64,000 bases of DNA from positions 310,259 to 374,258 of the forward strand of contig NZ_JAOWKX010000001.1 of assembly GCF_025751585.1 (NCBI RefSeq). The letters run 5' to 3'. A program made the position numbers and the translations under genes. The notes below the pieces were generated by a model that worked only from the letters and a program-made list of their open reading frames with translations, was not told the DNA's origin and did not search any database. The DNA is from Fluctibacter corallii. GTDB lineage: Bacteria; Pseudomonadota; Gammaproteobacteria; Enterobacterales; Alteromonadaceae. Of the stretch, positions 19,300 to 29,881 are shown piece by piece; position 1 is the first letter of the stretch, and the number at the start of each line of letters is the position of its first letter.

Positions 19300-20418
19300 C
19301 TAGGTAAGCCGCTCGTACTCAGTAAAGCACTTATACAATTGAGTGCCACTGAGCACTGAAGCCGATGGAAAATGTAAAATCGTAATCAGATCACATGGCG
19401 CTGCAATCTCGTATGTGGCACGCGCATTTTCTAACTCATCGACATTGAGCACACGTGCGAGAGGCTGGCCTTTTTTCACTTCTTCACCTGGCGCAACCAA
19501 ATATTCCACAATCCCTCCTTGTTGCGTATAAAGAATCTTATAATTCGCCAGCTTCACAGACACACGACGCATGTCAGCAGGTTGGTAATCAGCATCAATC
19601 AGTGCACCTTTATTATTTAAGTAAGACATGACACTGACCGCATCAAACTTACCGTCTTCAAAACTGATGACTTCCTGACTCCCCATTTCCAAGGTAAAGG
19701 CTTCAACGTTAAACTGAATATCTCGTTGAAACTTCTCTGACAATAAGTTTTGCAGCGTCCACCACGGACAAAATGTCGCTTCATCCAAAGCACCTGCGAA
19801 TTGATTGGGAATAAAAATGACATGAGGAATGTTAAACAAAGTCGCAGATGCTTTGGCATACTCGGGCACGTAAATATGACGAGTAGATACTGGCCCATTG
19901 TGAATATCGATGACGTAATCCGCATCAAATGCCAACTGCTGTAACTTTAAGTTCAGGCGATGTGCAAGCCCCAATCCCCAAGTTTGAGACAGCTTTTCGT
20001 CTAGGCGTTGCTTTACCTCATCTCTGAAGCGAGACTTCACTTCATCAAGGGAGTCGCCCTCTTTAACACCCTGTGCAAACGCCTGTACCAAGGATTCGTC
20101 GTAGTAATAACCTCGATTCCAATTGGTACCATTCACTGGGTCAAATCGCCCAAGAGTATATTCACCTGCTTTAATATTGGTTCCAACTGGGTTGCAGTTT
20201 GGCACAAGAATAATTTCGCCACGTATTGCGGTGTGTTTAAGCAGTTGAATCAAATGGTAAATGACAACATTGCCCTGCACCTCAGCACCATGAATCGAGC
20301 TTTGAATATAGACCTTGGGTCCAGATTCGCGGCCCTTAAAACGGTACAAAGGAACATTCATATTTCGGCCAGACGCGTTTTGCGCCACAACGAGGTAGTC
20401 CTTACTAAATTGGTTCAT
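19300..20418 (-). CDS. succinylglutamate desuccinylase/aspartoacylase family zinc hydrolase
   Basis: 372 residues. Members are M14-like zinc amidohydrolases that remove acyl groups from amino acids or related amides. The zinc ligands are visible: H43 and E46 in SIHGAEVQGN, and the later histidine in VIDIHNGP. A catalytic glutamate lies in FTLEMGSQE. The C-terminal ~100 residues contain a lipoyl/biotinyl-like segment (GGIVEYLVAPGEEVKKGQPLARV), typical of this subfamily. No arginine-catabolism genes are adjacent, so it is not a standard AstE. Confidence 0.9.
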   Translation of the reverse strand: MNQFSKDYLVVAQNASGRNMNVPLYRFKGRESGPKVYIQSSIHGAEVQGNVVIYHLIQLLKHTAIRGEIILVPNCNPVGTNIKAGEYTLGRFDPVNGTNWNRGYYYDESLVQAFAQGVKEGDSLDEVKSRFRDEVKQRLDEKLSQTWGLGLAHRLNLKLQQLAFDADYVIDIHNGPVSTRHIYVPEYAKASATLFNIPHVIFIPNQFAGALDEATFCPWWTLQNLLSEKFQRDIQFNVEAFTLEMGSQEVISFEDGKFDAVSVMSYLNNKGALIDADYQPADMRRVSVKLANYKILYTQQGGIVEYLVAPGEEVKKGQPLARVLNVDELENARATYEIAAPCDLITILHFPSASVLSGTQLYKCFTEYERLT

Positions 20419-20625
20419 AGCTGCTCTTATGGTGGCTTAATGTGACACGGGAAATAGGGGTATTATAGTGCTGGGGTTCAATCTACCGCTACTGTTTTAT
20501 CTTCGGCAGCGTCTCTCCCAACCGTTTAATAGTAAGGCTCATGGTGCATTTTCTAGTATGTAAGCGATCCAAAACCGTCAGCATCAGTAATACTGAGCAT
20601 AGAACGAATAATTTTGAGACATGAT

Positions 20626-22050
20626 GTGACGGTAAAAACAACTCTGATGTGGTTTCGTCAAGATTTGCGCCGACGAGACAATCCCGCGCTACGCGATGCT
20701 TATGAACAAGGCAAAATTCTACCTATTTATATTTTTGACGACACACAAACAGGCAAAACAGCCATGGGGGCAGCCAGCAAGTGGTGGCTTCATCACTCGC
20801 TCAATGCGCTAAATGAGTCACTCAATGGCCATTTACATATTTTTAAGGGAGATCCCGAAACGATTATTCCTGAGATTTTAGAAAAGACGGGAATTCAACG
20901 TGTCGTGTGGAACCGCTGCTACGAACCTTGGCAAATCAAGCGCGACAAAGCCATTAAAACGCATTTAAAAGAAAACGATATTGAAGCCCTCAGTTTCAAC
21001 GGCAGTTTGTTATGGGAGCCATGGCAGGTACTTAAAAAAGACCAAACGCCATATAAAGTGTTTACTCCTTATTACAGAAAAGGCTGTTTGCAACAACCCG
21101 AACCTCGTATGCCCCAATCTGCGCCAGATCGCATTACTTATGCGAAGGATTATGATGATTGCCTAACACTTGACGAGTTATCGTTACTGCCTGATATTCA
21201 TTGGTACAAAACCATGGAACAATGCTGGAAGCCTGGGGAAGAGGGCGCGGCTGACAATCTGTCTGTTTTTTTAAAGGATGCGTTAGAAGGATACAAAGAC
21301 GAACGTAATATTCCGAGTGTGGTAGGCACATCACGGTTATCTCCTCACTTACATTTTGGTGAAATATCTCCCAATCAAATTTGGTACGCGGCATTAGACG
21401 CAAAACAAGGCAATACAGATAACGAGCATCTCGATACCTTTTTAAGTGAATTGGGATGGCGTGAATTTAGCCACTATCTGCTGTTTCATTGGCCGCGCCT
21501 ACAAACACACAATTTTAACGACAAATATAATGATTTTCCGTGGCAGCAAAGTAAGGCGAATCTACGTGCATGGCAGCAAGGCCAAACTGGTATTCCAATC
21601 GTTGATGCGGGCATGCGGGAATTGTGGCAAACCGGTTATATGCATAATCGGGTACGCATGATTGTCGGCTCGTTTTTAGTTAAAAACCTATTGATAGACT
21701 GGCGAGAAGGCGAACGCTGGTTTTGGGATTGTTTAGTGGATGCAGACATGGCTGCAAATAGTGCAAGTTGGCAATGGGTAGCTGGCTGTGGGGCTGATGC
21801 CGCACCGTATTTTCGCATTTTCAATCCAGTATTACAGGGAGAAAAGTTTGATACTGAGGGCGAGTATGTCAGCCGCTACTGCCCTGAACTGAAACACATG
21901 CCCAAGAAATATATTCACAAGCCTTGGGAGGCACCCAAAGAGGTACGCCAAAAAGCGCAAGTTGTGATAGGCAATACTTACCCAGCCCCCATTGTAGACC
22001 TAAAAGCCAGCCGCCAGAGGGCGTTGGATGCGTATGACAAAATTAAGTAA
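20626..22050 (+). CDS. DNA photolyase/cryptochrome family (class I-like)
   Basis: 474 residues from a GTG at 20626; an in-frame TTG at 20614 is the alternative. The N-terminal antenna domain begins LMWFRQDLRRRDNPAL. The FAD-binding domain includes WREFSHYLLFHWP, GQTGIPIVDAGMRELWQTGYMHNRVRM and the WQWVAGCGADAAPYFRIFNP block, all characteristic of CPD photolyases. It repairs UV pyrimidine dimers with blue light. It is the first of three photolyase-family genes within 5.3 kb and is probably co-transcribed with the next one, 38 bp on. Confidence 0.95.
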   Translation: MTVKTTLMWFRQDLRRRDNPALRDAYEQGKILPIYIFDDTQTGKTAMGAASKWWLHHSLNALNESLNGHLHIFKGDPETIIPEILEKTGIQRVVWNRCYEPWQIKRDKAIKTHLKENDIEALSFNGSLLWEPWQVLKKDQTPYKVFTPYYRKGCLQQPEPRMPQSAPDRITYAKDYDDCLTLDELSLLPDIHWYKTMEQCWKPGEEGAADNLSVFLKDALEGYKDERNIPSVVGTSRLSPHLHFGEISPNQIWYAALDAKQGNTDNEHLDTFLSELGWREFSHYLLFHWPRLQTHNFNDKYNDFPWQQSKANLRAWQQGQTGIPIVDAGMRELWQTGYMHNRVRMIVGSFLVKNLLIDWREGERWFWDCLVDADMAANSASWQWVAGCGADAAPYFRIFNPVLQGEKFDTEGEYVSRYCPELKHMPKKYIHKPWEAPKEVRQKAQVVIGNTYPAPIVDLKASRQRALDAYDKIK

Positions 22051-22088
22051 CGGCATACACGTATTTATTTAGTACAAAAGGCACCGTG

Positions 22089-23627
22089 ATGAAGACCCTT
22101 CGCCTTATTCTAGGAGATCAACTCTCCACCGATATCTCGAGCTTGCAGGATATCGATAAGCATAGCGACATTGTATTGATGGCCGAAGTGAGAGAGGAAG
22201 CTACTTATGTCAAACATCATAAGAAGAAGATCGCGTTTTTGTTTTCTGCTATGCGTCACTTTGCCAAGCAACTAAACAGCGACGGCATCAATGTTCTTTA
22301 TATCGATTATGAACATCCTGAGAATCAGGGTAGCCTATTTGAGCAAATTAAATATTTCTGTCAGTCGGAGAATGTGGCACGAATTGTTGTGACTAAACCC
22401 GGAGAATATCGGTTGCTTGACGACATGCAGCAATGGCAGGCAAGGCTAAATATCGACGTTGAGCTACGTGAAGACAATCGCTTTTTGAGTACGCCTGAGG
22501 ATTTTGCATTGTGGGCGAAAGGGCGTAAGCAGCTGCGTATGGAATACTTCTATAGAGAAATGCGGCAACGTTGGCATATTCTTATGGACGGCAAAGATCC
22601 TGTCGGCGGTAAATGGAACTACGATGCGGCAAATCGCCAGAGTTTGCCAGATAACATCACCATTCCATCACCGACTCGGTTCGATCCTGATGCACTGACA
22701 AAAAACGTTATTACACTGGTTGAAACACACTTCAGTGATCATTTTGGTTCATTACAAGATTTTCATTTTGCCGTCACGCGTAAACAGGCATTGACCGTAT
22801 TGGCAGCCTTTATTGACGAACGACTCGCGCAGTTCGGCGATTATCAAGATGCCATGGCAAACAACAAACCGTGGCTATTTCATTCTCATATTAGCTTCTA
22901 CTTAAATTGCGGTTTACTGACACCCAAAGAGGTGATCAACAAAGCACAAGAGGCTTACGATAACCATCAGGCTCCGCTTAATGCCGTAGAAGGCTTTATT
23001 CGCCAAGTGCTTGGCTGGCGAGAATACGTAAGAGGGCTGTATTGGTATAAAATGCCTGAGTACAAAACCCAAAACTATCTGAACGCCACGCGCTCGCTTC
23101 CTGATTTTTTTTGGGATACCAATACGAAGATGCAATGTCTAAAACAGTGCTTGTCTGATACATACAACAATGCATACGCTCATCATATTCAGCGGCTAAT
23201 GGTCATCGGCAATTTTGCACTTTTAGCAGGCTTGGCACCTGATGAGGTTAACAACTGGTATTTATTGGTGTACGCAGATGCATATGAATGGGTAGAGCTA
23301 CCAAATGTAACTGGGATGATTTTGTTTGCCGACGGTGGCGTACTCGCCAGCAAGCCTTATGCGGCCAGCGGAAATTATATTCATAAAATGTCAGACTACT
23401 GTCAGCATTGCCATTACAACGTAAAAGAAAAAAATGGATCACAAGCCTGCCCTTTTAACTATCTTTATTGGGACTTCTTAATACGCAATCAGGACAAGCT
23501 CGGTCGAAACCCTCGGTTGGGCATGCCGTATAAAACACTCACTAAAATGACAGCCGATAAACAGCGTCTCATCCAAGAAGATGCCGAAGCGTTTTTTACC
23601 AAGCTACACAACCATGAAGAAGTCTGA
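22089..23627 (+). CDS. iron-sulfur bacterial cryptochrome/(6-4) photolyase (FeS-BCP, PhrB-like)
   Basis: 512 residues from the ATG at 22089, with AAAGG seven bases upstream. The start RLILGDQLS matches the FeS-BCP branch, known for repairing (6-4) photoproducts and carrying a 4Fe-4S cluster. The later [20 protein letters not shown] segment and the cysteine-rich C-terminal part ([10 protein letters not shown], then [12 protein letters not shown]) fit the cluster ligands; a further cysteine lies near FYLNCG. It overlaps the DUF2256 gene by 14 bp. Confidence 0.93.
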   Translation: MKTLRLILGDQLSTDISSLQDIDKHSDIVLMAEVREEATYVKHHKKKIAFLFSAMRHFAKQLNSDGINVLYIDYEHPENQGSLFEQIKYFCQSENVARIVVTKPGEYRLLDDMQQWQARLNIDVELREDNRFLSTPEDFALWAKGRKQLRMEYFYREMRQRWHILMDGKDPVGGKWNYDAANRQSLPDNITIPSPTRFDPDALTKNVITLVETHFSDHFGSLQDFHFAVTRKQALTVLAAFIDERLAQFGDYQDAMANNKPWLFHSHISFYLNCGLLTPKEVINKAQEAYDNHQAPLNAVEGFIRQVLGWREYVRGLYWYKMPEYKTQNYLNATRSLPDFFWDTNTKMQCLKQCLSDTYNNAYAHHIQRLMVIGNFALLAGLAPDEVNNWYLLVYADAYEWVELPNVTGMILFADGGVLASKPYAASGNYIHKMSDYCQHCHYNVKEKNGSQACPFNYLYWDFLIRNQDKLGRNPRLGMPYKTLTKMTADKQRLIQEDAEAFFTKLHNHEEV

Positions 23628-23757
23628 CTTACCTCAAAAAATATGCCCTGTCTGCCATCGCCCGTTCACTTGGCGGAAAAAATGGGAAAGAGACTGGGAA
23701 GACGTAAAATACTGCTCAAAACGTTGTGCGGGTAATAAACGCAAAACACCTCATTGA
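23614..23757 (+). CDS. DUF2256 zinc-ribbon protein
   Basis: 47 residues, below the usual ORF length cut. It reads [20 protein letters not shown], then [18 protein letters not shown] and a short basic tail. The C-x2-C and C-x3-C pairs with the conserved tryptophans match DUF2256, a small family often found next to photolyases. Its ATG lies inside the last codons of the FeS-BCP gene in another frame, giving a 14-bp overlap and probable translational coupling. Function is unknown; a zinc-binding accessory of light repair is inferred from linkage only. Confidence 0.88.
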   Translation: MKKSDLPQKICPVCHRPFTWRKKWERDWEDVKYCSKRCAGNKRKTPH

Positions 23758-24130
23758 TTACGCCTCAACTTCACTCAATGTGAGCAAAGTAACTGCTGTC
23801 ACTGCCTCTATTATACGATGGAGACACCCACTTTTAATTAGATGAATACGGAACAACAGAACACGCAAAATGACTATCTATCCCCCAACCTAAGCCCACT
23901 TTTTACTCTTCCCTACTATGCTGTCATATTTACTAACACGCGTACCAAAGACAACAATGGACACAGTGCTATGGCAAACCAAAATATTTTTAGAACTTTA
24001 TCTACAACAGAAAGAATTACTTAGGCACAGACCTCTTATTTTCGGCCAAATCTCAGGTGCTGAACCGAGCAATTGCCACTACACTTGATACTGTTGTTAT
24101 TCATTGTTTTTAACCCTTAAGGAGAACAGT

Positions 24131-24304
24131 ATGAGTGATGACCGCAAAGTCCAACGAGATATCCCTCAGGACAAGTTAAGTGAAACCCGTGAGCAGTATG
24201 AAAAAGACGGCTACGATGTAGATGTAGAAGTGCAACGTGATGGTTATTACACCATTAACGCTCGCCGCCGCTACGACTATCGTGACGACGAATATAGTCG
24301 CTAA
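24131..24304 (+). CDS. small charged protein, unknown
   Basis: 57 residues from the ATG at 24131, preceded by AAGGAGAAC, a near-perfect ribosome site. It is highly charged, starts MSDDRKVQRDIPQDKLSETR and ends in an Arg/Tyr/Asp-rich stretch. No membrane segment or cysteine. A strong terminator follows, so it is a real single-gene transcript. The 23758-24130 gap before it (373 bp) holds only short unsupported frames. Confidence 0.72.
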   Translation: MSDDRKVQRDIPQDKLSETREQYEKDGYDVDVEVQRDGYYTINARRRYDYRDDEYSR

Positions 24305-24322
24305 GAACCCAATCCATTCTCG

Positions 24323-24352
24323 CCAGCAAGCGCACTGCTTGCTGGTTTTTCT
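24323..24352 (+). terminator. intrinsic terminator
   Basis: CCAGCAAGC (24323-24331) pairs with GCTTGCTGG (24337-24345) around GCACT, followed by five T residues and CTTT. It ends the small charged protein transcript. Confidence 0.88.
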
Positions 24353-25936
24353 TTATCGTTGAGGTGTTCGGTTAGGTAATGTGTGGCGCGCTAAAATGCG
24401 TCTCGCATCTTGCTGAACCGCCTCCTCTTCGCGAAATGCCCACAGTTTATCTCGGGCTTGACGATATCCTTGTTCAGTATCAATGATTGGTAAGGGATAG
24501 TCTTTCCCCAACACCACGCCGTACATACTTTGCTCCATCGACGTCATCGTCCAAGGCGAATGTATCAACGCATCGGGCAGTGCACATAATTCTGGTAGCC
24601 ACTTACGCAAAAAAATGCCTTCAGAGTCCTTATCTCTAGACTGTTTCACAGGGTTGTACAATCGAATAGTATGAATGCCTGTCACCGCGGCTTGCATTTG
24701 AAATTGTGGATAGTGAATGCCAGGCTCAAAATCTAAAAACTGTTTGGCTAAATGGGTCACGCCTCGACGCCAATCAATGTCTAACTGGTGAGACAAAAAA
24801 CTCACTAGCAAAGCGCGCATGCGAAAATTCAAGTAACCTGTTTGTATTACACAGCGCATGCATGCATCCACTAACGGTATGCCCGTTTTGCCCTCCTTCC
24901 ATGCTGCTAACCGTCTATCTGATTCTTCGCCAGTCAAATATGGGTAGGCTGCGTAGCCATGGTTAATATGTCTCACCTGCATGTCGGTTTCACTTTCAAA
25001 CTTTTGCACAAAATGATTGTGCCAGTGCAATCGAGACAACAACGCAGTTAATGCTCGGCTGCCGTTGAAAACGCCTTGAGACTTCTGCGCCTGCACGTAT
25101 TGGTACATTTGTCGCAGGCTCATATTTCCCCACGCGAGATAGGGTGACATCCGCGAACAGGCAAAGCGGCTGTTATAGGGCTTTGAAATCTCTGCCGCAT
25201 AATGTCGTCCTCGCCCTTTAAAAAAGTCTTTGAGAGTATACCAAGCGCGCCGCTCGCCGCCGGGTTGAAACTGTACATGAGGTTGTGTCCAAGTAGCTGG
25301 CGGTTGCCACTGCAAAGACATTAGCGCGGTGTGCAATGCGTTGTCTGTATGACTCAACCAGCGAATATCGGTTAGATTCGGATCGTCACACTTCGACTGC
25401 ATCACGCTATACCAATGCTGCTGCCACGTTTGACGATGTGTTAGCCCTCGAATAACCGCGCCGTAGCTAAACTCTTTCCACTCTACTTGTTGTTGTTTGG
25501 ACCATCGACGAACGGCTTTATCACGTTCAAAGGTATTCAACAGACCCACTTCTTCGAAACTCAACAGCCGCATCTTCTTATTGTGATGCAACATACGTTG
25601 TCTCAACTGCTCTAGGACGTCAGTCGCCTCGCCGTGGAGTACCAATACCCTAGGCGATTGGGCAAATTCTTGGTGTTGGATAGGTGGGTGTGTCTGATGA
25701 CTATGTGAGCGCGCTCCTATGCTGAGCAACTGGGTGTTTAAGTCAGAAACCGACTCCCAAACAAAACGCCAATGGCGCAGATCATAATGGGGATCCGCTT
25801 CAAGCATGGGCTCAATAATAGTGATCAATAATGTTGGGTTGCCTGATCGTTCAGCTTCGCATAAGGGGGCATGATCTCGCAGCCGAAAATCGCGCTTCAA
25901 CCAGATGATGTCTATTCTTTCAGGAGTGTCGGCCAT
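24353..25936 (-). CDS. photolyase/cryptochrome family protein, FAD-binding
   Basis: 527 residues. The antenna-domain start reads [18 protein letters not shown]. The FAD-binding part has [39 protein letters not shown] and the block [24 protein letters not shown]. In that block the usual CPD-photolyase WQW is replaced by FQMQ, so it belongs to a separate branch, and repair versus signalling cannot be decided. It is convergent with the other photolyase genes, across the small charged protein. The ATG is followed upstream by an intergenic gap to ygiQ's end. Confidence 0.92.
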   Translation of the reverse strand: MADTPERIDIIWLKRDFRLRDHAPLCEAERSGNPTLLITIIEPMLEADPHYDLRHWRFVWESVSDLNTQLLSIGARSHSHQTHPPIQHQEFAQSPRVLVLHGEATDVLEQLRQRMLHHNKKMRLLSFEEVGLLNTFERDKAVRRWSKQQQVEWKEFSYGAVIRGLTHRQTWQQHWYSVMQSKCDDPNLTDIRWLSHTDNALHTALMSLQWQPPATWTQPHVQFQPGGERRAWYTLKDFFKGRGRHYAAEISKPYNSRFACSRMSPYLAWGNMSLRQMYQYVQAQKSQGVFNGSRALTALLSRLHWHNHFVQKFESETDMQVRHINHGYAAYPYLTGEESDRRLAAWKEGKTGIPLVDACMRCVIQTGYLNFRMRALLVSFLSHQLDIDWRRGVTHLAKQFLDFEPGIHYPQFQMQAAVTGIHTIRLYNPVKQSRDKDSEGIFLRKWLPELCALPDALIHSPWTMTSMEQSMYGVVLGKDYPLPIIDTEQGYRQARDKLWAFREEEAVQQDARRILARHTLPNRTPQR

Positions 25937-26073
25937 TTATTCACATACAGTCTAACCCATAGTTCAAATATGGTAATGTGACGCAAAAAGATCACTTTGA
26001 AACCAGACGCCAAATAGCGTTGTTTGGCATATTAAGACTGACAGTATGGCGATATGCTACATTCGATGCTTGC

Positions 26074-26100
26074 AATAAAAAAGCGGGAATCACTTCCCGC
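26074..26100 (-). terminator. intrinsic terminator of ygiQ
   Basis: GCGGGAA (26083-26089) and TTCCCGC (26094-26100) pair around a 4-base loop. On the minus strand the stem is followed by TTTTTTATT. It lies 10 bp beyond the ygiQ stop. Confidence 0.88.
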
Positions 26101-26110
26101 TCTAAGCACA

Positions 26111-28363
26111 TTATTTACGGCGTTTTTTCGGCTTGCCTGCACCACCCGCTTTATTATGGGGTTGATTATCACTAAAACGCGTTAGCCCTTGCTGAACAGG
26201 ACGATTATTTTTAGAGCGCCCTTTTGCTACCGACTTGTTAACAGAGCGTTTCGCATATTCACGCTGATCACGCCCCGTTAGCTCTCCTTTGCGCTCAGGC
26301 GGAATTAAATGCTTCTCACCATTGCCGATAAGGTGTGCTTTACCCATTTCTTTTAAGGCTTTACGCAACATAGGCCAGTTTGCTGGATCGTGGTAGCGTA
26401 AGAATGCGCGGTGTAAACGGCGCTGGCGCTCCCCCTTCGCCACAGGTACGTCTTCACTTTTACGCGTAACTTTGTGAATCGGGTTTTTACCTGTGTGATA
26501 CATGGTGGTTGCATTAGCCATCGGCGACGGATAAAAATTCTGTACCTGATCTAATCTAAAGTTGTTTTCCTTTAACCATAACGCCAGATTCAACATGTCG
26601 ATATCACGCGTACCAGGATGAGCAGAAATAAAGTACGGAATGAGATACTGCTCTTTGCCCGCTTCTTTTGAGTATTTGTCGAATAACGCTTTAAACCGAT
26701 GATACGTTCCCATGCCCGGCTTCATCATCTTACTCAGCGGGCTTTCTTCGGTGTGCTCGGGTGCAATTTTAAGATACCCCCCCACATGATGAGACACCAA
26801 TTCTTTTACGTATTCAGGATCTTCAATAGCCAAATCGTAACGCACGCCTGAGGCAATCAAGATCTTTTTGATCCCTTTTACTTGGCGAGCTTGCCTGTAT
26901 AAGTTAGTAGTCGGAGACTGGTCGGTATCCATGTGACCGCAAATATCTGGCCATACGCACGATAAACGGCGACAGGTTTGCTCCGCTTTTGCACTTTTAC
27001 AACGTAACTTATACATGTTGGCAGTTGGGCCGCCGAGATCGGAGATGACACCAGTAAATCCCGGCACCTTATCGCGAATCTGTTCAATTTCACGAAGAAT
27101 CGAGTCTTCTGAACGACTCTGAATAATTCGTCCTTCATGCTCTGTAATGGAACAAAACGTACAGCCGCCAAAGCATCCGCGCATAATATTGACAGAGGTT
27201 TTGATCATGTCATACGCTGGGATCTTCGCTTTACCATAACTTGGGTGCGGAACACGTGCGTAAGGCAAGTCAAACACCGAGTCCATCTCTTCGGTCTCTA
27301 ATGGATAAGCAGGCGGATTGATCCACACAAGGCGATCACCATGACGTTGTGCCAGCGCACGTGCACAGCCAGGATTGGTCTCTTGATGAAGAATACGCGA
27401 TGCATGCGCATAATGAGCGCGCTCTGCACTGACAACATCAAAAGCGGGTAGCTTCACATAGGTTTTGTCCCATGGCTTACGTCGCTCAGCTTTCGGATTG
27501 TAAGGTTGCACCACCACAGGTACTGCCGCATTCTTATCTTCTGTTGCTGTATCTGACTCTTTCGTTGCACAGGTTTCTTGAACATCTTGATACGGGCTTG
27601 GGATCGGATCGATCTTGCCAATTTTATCAATACTGGTAGAGTCGACACCTAACCACCCCGGTAACGGCTCTTTACGAATAACAGCCGTACCACGGATATC
27701 TTGCATCGTGTCAACGGTTTCACCTTGCGCAAAACGGTGAGCTACTTCCAATAGCGGCCGCTCAGCGTTACCGTAAATTAGCAGGTCCGCTTTCGCATCA
27801 AACAAAACAGAACGGCGCACTTTATCTGACCAATAATCGTAATGCGCAATTCGCCTGAGGCTGGCTTCAATTCCGCCAATCACCACCGGCTTTTTGAAGG
27901 CTTCTTTACAGCGCTGGGTGTACACGGTAACCGCGCGATCGGGCCGCTTTCCGCCTTCATTGTTTGGCGTGTAAGCATCGTCATGACGAATTTTACGATC
28001 CGCTGTATAGCGATTAATCATCGAGTCCATGTTACCTGCCGTTACCCCGAAAAACAGATTAGGCTCACCAAGCTTCATGAAGTCTTTTTTACTTGTCCAA
28101 TCAGGCTGAGAAATAATGCCAACACGGAATCCTTGCGACTCTAATACACGGCCGATCACCGCCATACCAAAGCTTGGATGATCAACGTAAGCGTCGCCTG
28201 TCACAATAATAATATCGCAGCTATCCCAGCCAAGTTCATCCATCTCTTTACGTGACATAGGCAAGAACGGCGCAGTGCCGTAACACTCCGCCCAATATTT
28301 AGGATAAGAAAACAGGCCTCGCTCAGCTTTCATTCGCTGAGCCTGTTGACGTACTGCTGTCAT
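26111..28363 (-). CDS. ygiQ: YgiQ family radical SAM protein
   Basis: 750 residues from the ATG at 28363, chosen over a TTG at 28387 because CGGAG lies five bases before it. The radical-SAM cluster ligands are C397-x3-C401-x2-C404 (GCFGGCTFC). The N-terminal region has the conserved [19 protein letters not shown] and a B12-binding-like [13 protein letters not shown]. The C-terminal tail is basic (Lys/Arg-rich). The family is widespread but its reaction is not established. It is a single gene with its own terminator. Confidence 0.95.
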   Translation of the reverse strand: MTAVRQQAQRMKAERGLFSYPKYWAECYGTAPFLPMSRKEMDELGWDSCDIIIVTGDAYVDHPSFGMAVIGRVLESQGFRVGIISQPDWTSKKDFMKLGEPNLFFGVTAGNMDSMINRYTADRKIRHDDAYTPNNEGGKRPDRAVTVYTQRCKEAFKKPVVIGGIEASLRRIAHYDYWSDKVRRSVLFDAKADLLIYGNAERPLLEVAHRFAQGETVDTMQDIRGTAVIRKEPLPGWLGVDSTSIDKIGKIDPIPSPYQDVQETCATKESDTATEDKNAAVPVVVQPYNPKAERRKPWDKTYVKLPAFDVVSAERAHYAHASRILHQETNPGCARALAQRHGDRLVWINPPAYPLETEEMDSVFDLPYARVPHPSYGKAKIPAYDMIKTSVNIMRGCFGGCTFCSITEHEGRIIQSRSEDSILREIEQIRDKVPGFTGVISDLGGPTANMYKLRCKSAKAEQTCRRLSCVWPDICGHMDTDQSPTTNLYRQARQVKGIKKILIASGVRYDLAIEDPEYVKELVSHHVGGYLKIAPEHTEESPLSKMMKPGMGTYHRFKALFDKYSKEAGKEQYLIPYFISAHPGTRDIDMLNLALWLKENNFRLDQVQNFYPSPMANATTMYHTGKNPIHKVTRKSEDVPVAKGERQRRLHRAFLRYHDPANWPMLRKALKEMGKAHLIGNGEKHLIPPERKGELTGRDQREYAKRSVNKSVAKGRSKNNRPVQQGLTRFSDNQPHNKAGGAGKPKKRRK

Positions 28364-28544
28364 GACGCTCCGAATACAAGTGTTCAAAAAATGGGCGCAG
28401 AGTATAGCAGGTTTCGTGGAAAGGATCAGCGAATACTGATGCTGAAAAAAAGGAAAACGCGGTCTATCAATAAATCAAAGGGTTAGTGCGTCGCTTCAGA
28501 GGTGGTAAGGCGCAAGTCTTGACGATCAAAGACAACGTTAACCA

Positions 28545-29159
28545 CTACAGCCAGCGAGGCACGCGCCTCATGTAACTATGGTAAGTACTGCCAAAGTGCT
28601 GTTGTAAGTGTTTTTCTTCGAATATGACTTGTCGATGAATGCATATCCACCCCACGACTAAACATACCAAAGTAAACACACTAGGTAAGGCCAGAAAAAA
28701 CCCCAATTGCGCCACCATTACGCCTAAAAAGTTCGGGTTACGGCTCACTCCATATAGCGCAGACGTAAGTAATACATCAGGGCCAGAATCGTCAATACCC
28801 GAACGCCACGAGGCCTTCATTAATAAGCTGGCACTAATCGCAAACAAAAAGCCCAACGTGAGGATTGCACATCCAAGCAGATGTATCCAAACGGCCCCCA
28901 TCGACTCGAATTCTCCAATCCATTCTCGCGACTGCGGATCAAAGGCTATGGCCATGCACACAAACCAAATGGCATAGCGAAACACATTGAATGTCATGTG
29001 ATTAAACCAATGTGCTGAGTAAGTTGGGCCACGATGAATCAACGTCACTTTACCCAATCGTTTTTTCTGAATTTTAGCGAGCAACAAGTAAAACACCGCA
29101 ACAAAGGTGAAAAAACCCGCTAAATAGATGGCGATATAGGTATCGACGCTTGATTCCAT
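28545..29159 (-). CDS. isoprenylcysteine methyltransferase-like membrane protein (ICMT/PEMT family)
   Basis: 204 residues with about five membrane helices. The C-terminal half has the family signature: GVSRNPNFLGVM, then an acidic E-E-K-HL, FGSTYHSYMRRVPRWL. Members methylate lipids or lipid-modified substrates with SAM at the membrane. The bacterial substrate is unknown. A distant functional analogue in this window is the DUF1295 protein at 36910. It stands alone, with the CPXCG gene about 280 bp upstream. Confidence 0.85.
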   Translation of the reverse strand: MESSVDTYIAIYLAGFFTFVAVFYLLLAKIQKKRLGKVTLIHRGPTYSAHWFNHMTFNVFRYAIWFVCMAIAFDPQSREWIGEFESMGAVWIHLLGCAILTLGFLFAISASLLMKASWRSGIDDSGPDVLLTSALYGVSRNPNFLGVMVAQLGFFLALPSVFTLVCLVVGWICIHRQVIFEEKHLQQHFGSTYHSYMRRVPRWL

Positions 29160-29338
29160 GTCACTCCCTCAAACCTAAAATACATGCTATTTACGATCAG
29201 TATGTAACACATGTCATGTTGTAACACGCTCTGTTAGTGAGGGCAATTTCTAAAATTAAAAGACTCTGATAGAAAATATTGATAAATATCAGACAAATAT
29301 GTTCGTAGGAGAAGTAAGTGAATACCACTATATTGGTA

Positions 29339-29362
29339 AAAAAAAGCCCGCTTTTCGCGGGC
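29339..29362 (-). terminator. intrinsic terminator of the CPXCG gene
   Basis: GCCCGC (29346-29351) and GCGGGC (29357-29362) pair around five bases. The seven A residues before it become a U tract on the minus strand. It lies about 80 bp after the CPXCG gene stop. Confidence 0.82.
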
Positions 29363-29440
29363 ACATCAAGGGGAGGGATGTCCAACTGTGAGTCATTTAT
29401 ACTGAGAACTGAAAATTTTGGTTCACAATATTTTACTTGT

Positions 29441-29638
29441 TTATTCGTTTTCCTGTTTCACGCTAATAACAAAATCATCGTGTTCTGTGGCTTCAACACG
29501 CACTTCAATGGGCTGACAACAGATTTGACAATCCACCAGCATCACCTGACCAATATCATTTAACGGATCAATATCCAGATCGTTAGGCTCCATACAATAG
29601 GGGCATTGAAACGATGCTGCGTGACCTAAACTCATCAT
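29441..29638 (-). CDS. CPXCG-motif cysteine-rich small protein
   Basis: 65 residues from the ATG at 29638, preceded by GGTGA; a GTG at 29644 is possible. It holds two cysteine pairs, QCPYC and DCQICC, the layout of a small zinc ribbon, in a family named for its CPxCG motif (here the glycine position is changed to CPYCME). The rest is acidic. Cytoplasmic; function unknown. Ends with a clear terminator. Confidence 0.85.
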   Translation of the reverse strand: MMSLGHAASFQCPYCMEPNDLDIDPLNDIGQVMLVDCQICCQPIEVRVEATEHDDFVISVKQENE

Positions 29639-29881
29639 AAACACATCACCACATTAATTTGATTAATAGTGTCTCTACGGAATATCAGTTGCACTTAGAT
29701 CACCCTTTGCTGAGATCTAAGTAACGTAAATCGTGGCATCTTTAGTGCTTTGAACAGAGAAACAGAGCGCTTTAGTCACCAAGCAACTAAATAATGACAC
29801 ATGTATTTTTATACAGTATAGTTTAAACAGGCTTTTACGGTAACGCATGAGAATAATCGGCAATGTCGACAACGTAGGAAT

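Noticed and set aside
23842..24024. 60-codon frame in the gap after DUF2256, and a 56-codon frame beginning at the ATG near 23919
   Set aside because: Neither has a convincing ribosome site or recognisable protein features; the gap is otherwise unexplained.
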